A stretch of 64,000 nt of DNA from Priapulus caudatus. Taxonomy: Eukaryota; Priapulida; Priapulimorpha; Priapulimorphida; Priapulidae. The stretch lies in contig NW_014577619.1 of assembly GCF_000485595.1 (NCBI RefSeq), forward strand, positions 4,926-68,925. Reading direction: 5' to 3'. A model generated the notes under the pieces. It was not told the origin of the DNA. It did no database searches and worked only from the letters and a program-made list of their open reading frames with translations. This document shows, piece after piece, positions 54,399 through 64,000 of the stretch. The translations under genes were made by a program, and so were the position numbers. Within the stretch, counting starts at the first letter, position 1, and every line of letters begins with the position of its first letter.

Positions 54399-54670
54399 GT
54401 GAGTGATTTCGTTACGAAATCAGCTACTGCGAGTGATTTCGTTACGAAATCAGCTACTGCAAGTGATTTCGTTACGAAATCAGCTACTGCAAGTGATTTC
54501 GTTACGAAATCAGCTACTGCGAGTGATTTCGTTACGAAATCAGCTACTGCAAGTGATTTCGTTACGAAATCAGCTACTGTAAGTGATTTCGTTACGAAAT
54601 CAGCTACTGCAAGTAGTTTCATTACAAAATCAGCTACTGCAATTGATTTCGTTACGAAATCAACTACTGC
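54399..54670. repeat. Palindromic 30-bp coding-like minisatellite (DFVTKSATAS)
   Basis: Nine tandem copies of a 30-bp unit GTGATTTCGTTACGAAATCA plus GCTACTGCGA. The core GATTTCGTTACGAAATC is a palindrome except for its centre base, so both strands read DFVTKS and both are open throughout. Units are highly uniform. A single extra copy lies at 59,886-59,912. I see no gene around it; the open frames follow from unit length. Confidence 0.9.
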
Positions 54671-54689
54671 ATTTAATAATTATTATGCA

Positions 54690-55019
54690 ATACATTGGAT
54701 AACGGTTAACGTGTCTAGATACGCCAATATTGTTGTGCAGGAGTAATACTTTTACCGGCATAGTATGTAATGGGGCGTAGATTGATCACAGTGGTAAAAT
54801 TGTATCAGCATCTTATGTGTATTATGGTGTATGTTGGTTGCCAATGTATTATTGCTACATCACACTGTATGTGAACACTGGGGTGTGACGCACCATATTT
54901 ATTTTGTTTGTTATAGGATTTTCGGAGTAGCCGTCTGTTACCGGCTATAATTCACGAATAAACCGCTTCTTCTATGGCACGAGGTGTTTTCCTGGTTTTC
55001 ATGGCGCAGTCGACAGGAT
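54690..55019 (+). mobile_element. Probable 5' LTR end and primer-binding site of Gypsy element 2
   Basis: AATAAA at 54,957 is followed by CCTGGTTTTCA (LTR end at 55,001) and TGGCGCAGTCGACAGGAT (55,002-55,019), a primer-binding-site-like sequence of the type seen in Gypsy elements. The LTR start is not fixed; GTGTGACGCACC near 54,884 is one candidate. No second LTR was found to confirm it. Confidence 0.5.
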
Positions 55020-55428
55020 AGCAGAAGCTTCATCCCCCATCTGCAGATGGTCTACGATACTCGAGCTGATCGACCGTTCGACCGGAGAGATGCCCGACAG
55101 CCAGACGCTATCCGGGAGCGGAAGTTGTAATGACAGGGCAAATGTTGTTGACTGTCGTTAATTGTGGTACACATGTATTCGCTAGAAACTGACATTATCT
55201 AGCCCGGACTGCGAGCAGCTGTGTACTGGCCTGTAGCATTACCCTATACTGTATGCAGCAGCGTCTGATAAACAGTCACTGCTAGTGGTTGTATGTATTG
55301 TTGATTTTCACCGTTAACTTTGGGGTGGGATTGTTATTCAGTATGCTCTAGTTAGGGCATGGGTTACTTCGTGTGCGATAGTGGTGATGTCATGGACAGT
55401 GGGCTCTTTCTGTAAGTTGTAAACAATT

Positions 55429-58205
55429 ATGGATACTACAGAGGAACAGTTAGCGGGATTAGCCGCTGAGCTAGAAGCTTTGCGTCTGGTAACGAAAGAA
55501 CAGGATGCAAAAATAAAACTGCAAGAAACACAACTGCTACAACAACATGCTGCAATTTCTTCGAGTTCGGACGTCGATACACGTCCCTTGGTCATGATGA
55601 CAAGTCGGCGGCTGGAGCGATTCCGGGATCGACCCGCTAAGTCTACCGATCCGACCGTTTACGAGTGGGTAGCCGATTTGAAAAGCCAGGCCGAGACTCG
55701 GAAATTGTCCAAGTCAGAGTTTGCAGCCTTATTGATGGATCATCTTGCTGGCAAGGCTCGCCAAGAAGTGCAGGGCAGAGGAGAGTCCACTAACAAAGAC
55801 CCTGACCTGATTATCAAGATTTTAGTCACGGTGTTTGGGGACGGTGATACCCTCCCTGCCCATGCTATCAGCAAGGACCAGATGAAGACTTTCTGACGTG
55901 TTCGCTTCGCCTAGTGGAGATCTACAACCGCATCGAGGAACTGGATCCCACATTTGCCGCTTGCAAGGATGCGTCACTCAAGGGCCGTCTAGCCGAGTGT
56001 GTGAAAGACGAGGGTCTGCAGCGGGAGCTGCGCAGGTTGCGCAGCAACATCGAGTTAGCTTCTTTAACATACGTGATCGTGCCATCCGTTGGCTGGGCAA
56101 GACCAAGCCGGTTGCACCGAGGGTCACCGCCAACGAAACACAGGCAGAATGTCTTCCCCCTGCTCTTGAGTCTGCTCTGAAGCGCCAGGAGGCAGTAATA
56201 GCCCAGCAGCAGAAGCAGATCGAATCCCTCCTGAGTGGCATGCCGAAACCAGCATACAAGCCACTCGCCCCATACGCATACAAGCCTCGTTATGACCAAT
56301 CCGGGCCACGTAAATGCTGGATATGTGGGTCGACCGCTCACTTAAAGCGCGATTGCCCCCGGAATAACGACCAGCTTCAGCAAAGAGCAGTAGGTAATCC
56401 AGATTTAAACGAATAACACCTGCTGTGGAGAGCCACACAGTAGGTCAGGTGGGCGAGGGCTTGTTCTTCAGGAAAGCAGTGGGTACCTGTCCGGAAGCCA
56501 CCGTGAGGATGGGGAGCAGAGAGGTTAGATGTTTGTTGGACACGGGCGCACAGGTGTCAACAGTCACGGAATCGTTTTTCAGAAACAACCTGACTGATGA
56601 GGTAGACCTGCTAGATGTTGCTAACCTCATTCGTATTTCTGCTGCCAACGGTGAGGACATACCCTTTGTGGGCTACCTCGAGCTCGACCTAACGGTATTT
56701 GGACAAACCTTCCAGAATATGGGGTTTTTGGTGGTCAAGGACACCAAGGAGCATACTTGTCGGGAGCGTACGAAAGTGGTGCCCGGTGTGTTAGGTTCAA
56801 ATATTTTTCGAGCCATGCAACAGGCTGTGAGTGAAGGGAGTGAAGGGAGCACCATTCCAAAGGAATGGAAGACCATGTTAGCACTGTATGAGGAGATACA
56901 GGTCGACGCAGACTCTACCAAGGTTTGCAAGGTCAGGGTGGCAGGACACCAACCAGTACTGATACCGGCTAATTCTATCACGGTTGTAGAGGGTAGTGTC
57001 AAGCCCATTAAACGGGGACAGTAATATTTTGCCATGATGGAAGAGCATGACGTCTCTTTTCAGCCGCTACCAACTGGGTTGGGTCTTGGACGGTCATACG
57101 TACATGTGACCCAAAGTGGCCGTGTGCCAGTGCAGCTCGCAAACTTCAGTGATAGCGACATCTATATCAAGCCACGAGTGCCTATCGGAACTTTACAATC
57201 AGTTGCAGTGGAATCTAGGTTCGATATGGTTCAAGTGAGCTGCAGAGAGGTGCACGTATGCGAAGTAAGGCAGGATGCTGTACTAACCGACGATGTTACG
57301 CAGTTAGTGGATCGCATGAGTGTGAATGAGACGTTGGATGATCAGCAGCGGACCAAACTAGGCAGAATTTTGTCAAAGCATCTGAACACTTTCAGTAACT
57401 CTGATGACGACATTGGTTTTTGCGATGCGGTAGAGCATCGGATCATTACAACTGACGACGTACCCGTAAAGGTGCCGCACCGACGCATTCCGCCGCATCA
57501 GTGGGGGGAGGGACTATATTCAGAAATCATTAGATATGGGGGTTATTAGGGAATCCACCAGTCCCTATGCAGCACCAGTAGTGCTGGTTCGGAAACGGGA
57601 TGGAACACTACGACTGTGTTGTGATTATCGGGCGCTTAATGCCAAAACGCGGAAAGACGCCTATCCGCTCCCACGGATCGAAGAAGCGTTAGATGTACTA
57701 AAGGGCGCCAAGTACTTCTGTAGTCTCGACTTGGCTCATGGGTACTACCAGATCCCGGTTGCAGAAGGTGATAGAGAGAAGACTGCTTTCCGAGTTGGTA
57801 CTGGAGGTCTGTACGAATACATCAGAATGAGTTTCGGATTAACCGGGGCCCCCGGCACCTTCATGCGACTTATGGACAAGATATTCGGCGATCAAAATTT
57901 TCAGACCCTGTTAATCTACTTAGACGATATATTGGTGTTTGGTACTACATTCGAAGAAACCCTGGATCGGTTGGATATGGTGCTGTCGAGGCTTGCCCGT
58001 TTCAACTTAAAAGTAAAAGCGGAAAAGTGTCACTTATTTAAGGAGAAACTTCGCTACTTGGGACATGTGGTTTCGCAGGAAGGCGTTTTGCCAGACCCAG
58101 GGAAAACTAACGCTGTGGGAGAGTGGCCCAAGCCCACCACGGAAACAGAATTGAGAGGTTTATTGGGCCTCGCGGGGTATTATCGTCGCTTTGTACCCCA
58201 TTTTG
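55429..58205 (+). pseudogene. Ty3/Gypsy retrotransposon 2 (gag - protease - RT)
   Basis: Gag starts at 55,429 (MDTTEEQLAGLAAELEALRL, coiled-coil-like), with MTSRRLERFRDRP and FAALLMDHLAGKA of the capsid-like region, and a frame break at ~55,890. The nucleocapsid knuckle CWICGSTAHLKRDC is at 56,314-56,357. Protease: CLLDTGAQVS (about 56,530). Further breaks or stops are at 56,414, 57,023 and 57,548. RT from 57,536: DYRALNAKTRKDAYPLPRIE, FCSLDLAHGYYQIPV, MSFGLTGAPGTFMRLMD and YLDDILVFG with intact catalytic residues (57,917), then GLAGYYRRFVPHF. It stops abruptly at ~58,205, where a different Gypsy RT begins; RNase H and integrase are missing. Confidence 0.9.
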
Positions 58206-59194
58206 CCATTAAAACCAAATGCTATGCCAGTTGTATACCCACCACGCAGAATACCATACGCTATTCGCAATAGAGTCAAAGTTGAACTCGACCGCATGGA
58301 ACAAATGGGGTCATCGTCAAACAGCGAGAGCCTACACCATGGGTTAACTCGATGGTTACTGTACAGAAAGGAGACAAGTTACAAATTTGCATTGATCCAA
58401 CTGACTTAAATAAAGTCATAATGCGTGAACATCATCCGACAGTAACTGTAGAAGAAGTTGCTGCACAAATTGGCAACGCAACAAAGTTCACGAAATTGGA
58501 CGCGCGTCACAGTTATTGGCACATCGAGCTAGATGACGAGAGTTCTAAGATGTGTTCCATATTCGGGAGATAAAGATTTCTCCGATTCCCATTCGGTTTG
58601 TGTAGCTCAGGAGATATCATGCAACGCGCCATGGAAAACATCCTAGAGGGGATTGATGGTGGGAAAGTGATCGTCAATAATACATTAATTTGGGGAAACT
58701 CCGATCAGCAACACGACGAACGAGTAAAGCGAGTTCTCAACCAAGTAAACAAGGCTGGACTAAAACTCAACCCCGATAAAGCTGAAGTCGGTAAAGAGGA
58801 AGTCAGCTATGTAGGTCACACGCTCACTCGTCATGGTTTGAAGCCGAATCCAGAACGCGTGAGAGCAGTCGTAAACATGCCGCGACCAACAAACAAACAG
58901 GAAGTGCGCAGATTCTTAGGTATGGTTACCTATGTAGCCAAGTTCATTCCTGATCTGTCAAACATATCTGCACCACTACGCGAACTGATCAAAGATGATG
59001 TCGACTTCACATGGAATAACGAACACACTACAAGGTTCGAGGAACTGAAAAAGCTGATAACAAGCGCACCGGTTCTGAAGTACTACGATGTCACAAAGCC
59101 GATCACACTATCGGTTGACAGTTCAAAAGATGGTCTAGGTGGATGTATCTTACAAGAGGATCATTCGATCGCATATGCGTCACACGCAGCCTAA
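58206..59194 (+). pseudogene. Ty3/Gypsy retrotransposon 3 (RT - RNase H fragment)
   Basis: A separate Gypsy lineage: YPPRRIPYAIRNRVKVELDR, then WVNSMVTVQK, LQICIDPTDLNKVIMREHHP, FTKLDARHSYWHIELD, FPFGLCSSGDIMQRAMENIL, LGMVTYVAKFIPDLSNISAP and the RNase H start LSVDSSKDGLGGCILQ. It ends at 59,194 within RNase H. Breaks near 58,310 and 58,573. The RT motif that should read V-(I/V)-DD-I-L-I-W reads VNNTLIW: both catalytic Asp codons (GAT) are AAT. It is inactive. Confidence 0.88.
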
Positions 59195-59208
59195 AAATTA
59201 CTTTTTTT

Positions 59209-59251
59209 ACGAGAGCTCATTTTTGATTTTGTATGAAAAAGGAGCTCTCGT
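59209..59251. repeat. Short inverted repeat ACGAGAGCTC
   Basis: ACGAGAGCTC (59,209-59,218) and GAGCTCTCGT (59,242-59,251) enclose 23 bp, followed by a T-run. A third GGAGCT lies just right. It lies directly at the broken end of the Gypsy fragment. Confidence 0.7.
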
Positions 59252-60171
59252 ATTTTTTTTACAGGAGCTTCTTTTTCATAGCATGATTTTGTTAAAATTT
59301 TCATAATTTTGATGCACTGACTAATAATGTCTCATAAGCCAGAAATTGTGTCGAATTATCGTGAAGGTGTTTCCCAAACGAAAGTCAAGATTATGCTTTG
59401 GCGAAATCGACAAGGTCAACAATCATTCATAATGGTGACAAAATCACGGAGGCCGGGTTTACATGTTGCTGTATTCATGTTGTGTACAAAGTATGACTGC
59501 ATGCACTGATCGACTCATTCGCATTATATCGTCGCAGCAAGGCAGCTTATATGTTTGTGCAAAACAATACAAGGGACGGGTGGAAACAGAAAAATCTCAT
59601 TTTGTCTTTAGTGTCTAGCTGTTCAATAAAAAAAACTTGCTTGCCCAAACAGGCAAGTACAATTTCAAGCTACTTGCCCGGGGGCCAATTTTGGTTGCCC
59701 CGGGCCATCGAGCAAGCAGGTTTGTCGAGCCCGGCACCGCAGGGTCCAAATCTCGGCTGAAAATCTAGTGGGCAGCAGGACCACCAATTTCAGAAAGTTG
59801 GTGGATCTGCACAAAAATTTGGTGGTCCGCTTATTTACTAGCAGTGAGTAACAAAATAGTATAAAAAGATAACCATTGGCATAATGCGAGTGATTTCGTT
59901 ACGAAATCAGCTAGTGCGATGCCAGGCCAAAACAGGACATCTCTGGCTCTTTGCTTGCTTCTCATCATGATATATACGCATTGAACAACTGCTTAATCTA
60001 ATAACATACACATTATAAACCTGCTACAGATCTATGCATGGGGGTACCGTAGACTGGAGAGGAGAACAACAAAAGTAAAACCTTACCCAGAAGCTCCCCC
60101 GACATTTCTAGAGATTGAAACATTATTTGACCAACTCTAATTAAGTTACATGTATGCTGTATTAATTATGT
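59252..60171. other. No firm gene; short dyads and one DFVTKS unit
   Basis: The frame 59,327-59,509 (MSHKPEIVSNYREGVSQTKV) has a faint helix-turn-helix look but is not assigned. ACTTGCCC/GGGCAAG words recur at 59,637-59,712 and a near-perfect dyad GGACCACCAATTT..AAATTTGGTGGTCC is at 59,778-59,828. One palindromic GATTTCGTTACGAAATC unit is at 59,889-59,905. Confidence 0.5.
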
Positions 60172-60362
60172 TGGCGCACAAGCAGAACTCCGTAGGGCCA
60201 TACAGCAATGGAACCAAGATCAGATACATGAGTATCTTCTGAAGCATGAAATTAGCTGGATCTACAATCCCCTGGAGCCTACCATATGGGAGGAGTCTGG
60301 GAAAGGCTCATTCGCACTGTACGCTCCGTGTTGACCGGAGTCATAAAACAACAAATTCTTAA

Positions 60363-61327
60363 AGGGACAGTAGCCTCTAGGATTTTACTGCATACAACTG
60401 TACTTACTGTATAACAAATCGTCTATACCCACACGTATTTGTTACCAGATACCTAATTTAATTGTTATAATTATTTACACAACGCTACGGAATTTTCACG
60501 GCGCCATGACACCCGCGACCGTGCTGCCACCCCGAAAAAGTTGCGTATTTGACAATTTATTTTGCACGTTACAGACCGAGGGCTAATCACAAAAGTGCAA
60601 TTATATTTATATCTAAATGCTATTTAAAGGGACAGTAGCCTCTAGGATTTTACTGCATACAACTGTACTTACTGTATAACAAATCGTCTATACCCACACG
60701 TATTTGTTACCAGATACCTAATTTAATTGTTATAATTATTTACATAACGCTACGGAATTTTTACGGCGCCATGACACCCGCGACCGTGCTGCCACCCCGA
60801 AAAAGTTGCGTATTTGACAATTTATTTTGCACGTTACAGACCGAGGGCTAATCACAAAAGTGCAATTATATTAAANNNNNNNNNNAATTACACATCAACG
60901 CACGAAATTTTTGCGTATTTGACAATTTATTTTGCACGTTACAGACCGAGGGCTAATCACAAAAGTGCAATTATATTTATATCTAAATGCTATTTAAACG
61001 AACGATATTCATTTTAGGGCAAATTTATCCATATTATAACTGAAACTATATGTCGTTTATAAGATATTACAATCCTTTTGCTTTTAAATGAATAAATAAG
61101 AAACACCCTCGGTCTGTAGCCCTGGGCTGGAAAGTGGTTTTGCGCAACTTATCAGATCGTGCGCTTTGAGTGGCGCCACCGTCGTTGTAATCAAACTGTA
61201 GTCGTTAGTTTTAAAACATTAAAAAAAAAATTTTCTAATGGTGATTGAACCATGAAACTTTTTATGTAGCGTAATTATAACCTAAATTAACCGAAAATAA
61301 CCCTAGAACCTAGAGTAAACTCTCCCT
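60363..61327. mobile_element. TTAA-target element with internal tandem copies and gap
   Basis: Flanked by TTAA (60,359-60,362; 61,328-61,331). Left end AGGGACAGTAGCCTCTAGG, right end in reverse complement AGGGAGAGTTTACTCTAGG: short inverted ends. The left 265 bp (60,363-60,627) are repeated directly from 60,628, then interrupted by 10 N, then part of the same text follows from 60,903. A TTTAAA within the unit is where the copies meet. No coding capacity is visible. The tandem structure may be partly an assembly effect. Confidence 0.85.
60876..60885. other. Assembly gap of 10 N
   Basis: Ten N within the tandem copies of the TTAA element. Confidence 1.
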
Positions 61328-62037
61328 TTAATGATGAAGGTCTTGTAACCCTACTGACTGTAGTGGAAGGCATCGTAAACCATCATAACAGACCCATCAC
61401 TAAGCTATCAGATGATCCTAGAGATGACAAACCCCTCACACCAAGTCACCTGTTGATGCTCCGCTCAGGACCTTCTTTACCTCCTGGACAGTTTGAAAGT
61501 AAAGATCTATATCGTCGGCGTTGGAGATAGGACAGGTGCAGTACCTGGCAAATGTATTTTGCAGGCGCTGGAATCAGGAGTACTTACCTGCCTTGCAAGT
61601 GCGCAAGGTGATTTGGTGATTGTGAGCCAGGACAACACCCCTCGCAACCAGTGGCCATTGGGCCTGATTATCGATACTCACCTTGGAGCTGACAGACTAG
61701 TGCGCGCAGTTGAAGTGAAGACTGCCTCTGGCACCTATGAAAGACCAATGACCAAGATTTGTTTGTTGGAAGGCTCTGCTACAGAGCAGCAGTAATCAGC
61801 AGTGAGCAGCTGCGGTGCAGCAACGATGCTACAAGTGTTAGTCAGTGATATTCCATTCGCATCCTTCTAATCTATATGTTTGCAAATAATTGTTGAAAGA
61901 CTTCTTTACTAATCATAAATTATTAGGCTTAAGAAAATCACTGTGCTACTATTTGTGTACTTAACTTGGACGTTACTACAGTTATAAAATCCAGATCGCT
62001 ACAATTTTATTTTCACTTCATGTTTTTTTATCACCAG

Positions 62038-64000
62038 CTGTATAGACAACCAGTCATGCCACCACAAAGGGTGCAATACCACTCTTTGTTCGAACTGAAA
62101 AAAGAAGCAAATGGCTTGATCATGCCCTGGGTGTTGTTGCGGCCAGAAGATACCGAGTGCAGCGACTTGAAAATAGGTAGACTAGACAGTGGGGAGCTTG
62201 GTCTTACTATAGACATCGACAAAAAGATGGTAGCATCAGTCTGTCTGCGGGGTATAGTATACCCTCCCCCCCCCCAATTAATTTTTTATTCTTTTGACCG
62301 AAACTCTAAAAACAAAAAACAACATTTAAAAAACGTTTTCTCAGGGTGTATCTACTTGATGTTATGTTAGTGAAACTGAACTAAAAACCTTTTCAGACAA
62401 GCTGGTCCTAACAGAACAGGCTGATGTGGTAGGACTGACATCGCTACTTAGAAACGCAAACACGCTCATAGTGTGTCCTGGAGTTACGGACAGCGACCTT
62501 CAGGAGCAGGCTGTGGCAGATATGCAAGGAGAGGATAGAACCTACTACACGGAGATATTCTATTCTGGTAAGCAAATACCCTAATCAAAAAACAAAAAGC
62601 TGGTGTCACCACTCTCTCGCAATGTGCGCCACTGTCAAGAGTCAAGTCAAAACAAGCTCTTTGTGCTGAAATTTCAGAACTTCGAAAAAAAGGAAAGCAA
62701 CTAGAAAGTGAAATTGTTAAAATTCAAACCAAAATTCATGATGAGAGTGTAGAAGTCAGCTGGGACATCAACAGTGAGCTCCAGCAGTTTTTTTCTTCTG
62801 CCCACAGTGAGATCGATCCATTTGTACAGCTATTTTGGCAGGAACAGCAAAAAGCCTTTAGCTGTGCAAACAGAGGGATGCGATGGCACCCAATGCTCAT
62901 AAAACTCGCTATCTTTGTGAAGCAGCAGAGCCCTGCACTATACCGCACACTGAGAGACATGGGCGTGGTCAAGCTGCCTGGCGAGTCCACTCTCAAGGAC
63001 TACACCTCTGTGTTCAGTTGTGGACCAGGGTTTCAAGAGCACGTCATCCGTGACCTACAAAAACAAACAGCCAACTTTGATGAAAGCCATCGCTTCGTCT
63101 GTTTATTACACGATGAGATGCTCATCAAAAGCGATCTGGTTCGGGACAAGAAAACGGGAAACAAGAAAACTAATTGGATACGTTGCGAACGAGGAATTTA
63201 ATCCACAGAAGGTAAATGGTAAACTTATTTTAAATTCTTAATTTGTTTGTTAAATTTGTTTAGTTTAAGATATTATGTATTCTCTCTAATTTTTGCAGGA
63301 TGTCGACAACAACATCGCCAGCCATGTTCTTCTCTTCCTCGTGGTTGGGATTAATTCATCCGTTCACGCAAGTATTGGTTATTTCGGCACGCGGACTGCA
63401 ACATCAGAAGCGCTGTATGTCCACTTCTGGGACGCAGTGGCCTACTTGGAGACGACTTGTCAACTGAAAGTAAAGAAATTTATCAGTTACAAGTTTATTT
63501 GTTTATTAGTTATTAATCCACAAAGGGTACTAAATTATTGAGAATTATTGATTTTTCATTATTTTATGGTGATTATTGAGTTACTAAATAACTGATTTGA
63601 ATTATTTGCCTGCGTATCAATATCATTGGTTGATTTTTCAGGTAATGGTCTCTACATCCGACAAGGCTTCAACTAACATGCGACTTTACGGCATGCATGC
63701 CATAGGTGGAGAGCCCCTGGGTGTGGTCCACAAAACTGTAAATGTTTATGCCCCCGACCGAAACATTTACTTTATGTCTGATGCACCCCACCTGCTGAAG
63801 ACGTTCAGAAACAACATCCACGCCTCTAGATCCTAAGGTGGCAAATGGCTGTTAAAAGTATATCACTGGTAAAATAAATCGGCTATAAAACAATCAGTTT
63901 TAGCCTATTGTATAAAATTTGGCATTTTATATAGAAATGTTTACATTTTAGGTGAATGGGTCTTTCATCACATGGGACCACATAAAGCAGCTGTGGGAGA
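62038..64000 (+). pseudogene. Second P-superfamily transposase, spliced, runs off the edge
   Basis: Exons: 62,038-62,251 (LFELKKEANGLIMPWVLL); 62,397-62,567; about 62,610-63,211; 63,299-63,469; 63,642-63,857; 63,952 to beyond the window. Exon 3 begins with a coiled coil (SELRKKGKQLESEIVKIQTK) and has MRWHPMLIKLAIFVKQQSPA, GVVKLPGESTLKDYTS and LLHDEMLIKSDLV (first Asp). Exon 4: SIGYFGTRTATSEALYVHFW. Exon 5: STSDKASTNMRLYG (second Asp) and MSDAPHLLKTFRNNIH. Exon 6: VNGSFITWDHIKQLWE. These are the P/THAP9 RNase-H blocks. A frame change near 63,165 and an in-frame TAA at 63,834 in exon 5 suggest a dead copy. The lineage differs from the 49-51 kb transposase. The TIRs are not in view. Confidence 0.82.

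Larger units (their letters stand above)
60172..61796 (+). pseudogene. BEL/Pao retrotransposon fragment 2 (integrase), split by an insertion
   Basis: Left part 60,172-60,358: ELRRAIQQWNQDQIHEYLL, KHEISWIYNP and, after one shift, MGGVWERLIRTVRSVLTG, the integrase catalytic-Glu block. Right part 61,332-61,796: EGLVTLLTVVEGIVNHHNRP, LSDDPRDDKPLTPSHLLMLR, LPPGQFE, then after a break GDLVIVSQDNTPRNQWPLGL and LVRAVEVKTASGTYERPMTK. Both belong to the C-terminal half of a BEL/Pao integrase. The insert at 60,363-61,327 lies exactly between adjacent codons of this region. It is a different family from the 41-43 kb copy (NTPRNQWPLG versus [11 protein letters not shown]). Confidence 0.88.

Noticed and set aside
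54386-54622. Minus-strand protein of DFVTKS repeats as a gene
   Set aside because: Open frames follow from palindromic units divisible by three; no start, splice or unique sequence supports coding.
54399-54670. CRISPR-like array (30-bp repeats)
   Set aside because: Units are directly tandem without unique spacers, and the context is a metazoan genome.
59209-59262. Rho-independent-type terminator (stem plus T-run)
   Set aside because: Eukaryotic context; the stem sits at a truncated retrotransposon end with no transcript to terminate.
59327-59509. Helix-turn-helix transposase start
   Set aside because: Only a vague resemblance in the first 25 residues, no continuation and no inverted repeats.

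Overview
This window looks like repeat-rich nuclear DNA of an animal, most likely an aquatic invertebrate. The reasons are spliced reading frames with GT/AG introns, (TTAGGG)n-type tracts, the standard code, and a dense mix of metazoan transposon families: hAT, PIF/Harbinger, P superfamily, an Academ-like element, TTAA-target elements, Ty3/Gypsy and BEL/Pao retrotransposons, and CR1-group and RTE-like LINE pieces. No rRNA gene, functional tRNA gene, CRISPR array or prokaryotic operon was seen. I cannot name the species.

Layout. 1-9.6 kb: simple repeats, two decayed hAT transposases, a foldback palindrome, exon-like fragments, a MADF exon, a Harbinger transposase fragment and several minisatellites. 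9.8-23 kb: a block of about 6.6 kb present twice in tandem around a 25-N gap. Each copy holds a Harbinger element (transposase leftward, Myb/SANT-like protein rightward), a MITE carrying CCCTAA-type repeats and a spliced gene ending in a probable BEN domain. The two copies differ mainly by single-base indels, which looks like unpolished long-read sequence. 23-27 kb: the end of the BEN gene, a 482-bp TTAA element, a Myb/SANT exon and the 3' end of an LTR retrotransposon. 27-32 kb: a 4.95-kb element with ~400-bp inverted ends holding a decayed PIN/XPG-type nuclease gene. 32-35 kb: a Gypsy fragment with mutated reverse transcriptase. 36-43 kb: exons of a Lys-rich, minisatellite-bearing gene, hit by a LINE (inside an exon) and followed by a BEL/Pao fragment. 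43-53 kb: a third, dead copy of the BEN gene end, whose last intron is split by a 7.36-kb DNA transposon. 53-62 kb: a palindromic 30-bp repeat array, two Gypsy elements fused head to tail, and a BEL/Pao integrase split by a TTAA element. 62-64 kb: a second, spliced P-superfamily transposase running off the edge.

The most notable object is the transposon at 44,856-52,218. It has 335-bp near-identical terminal inverted repeats, a 7-bp (possibly 8-bp) target duplication and an empty-site paralogue elsewhere in the window. It carries three genes: a P-superfamily transposase, a complete-looking PIF1-type helicase and a PHD-finger protein. The transposase gene lies antisense inside a 3.2-kb intron of the helicase gene, and helicase exon 1 (carrying the Walker A motif, too short to stand out as an ORF) joins exon 2 in exact phase. 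I do not know of a described P element with this cargo, but could not search.
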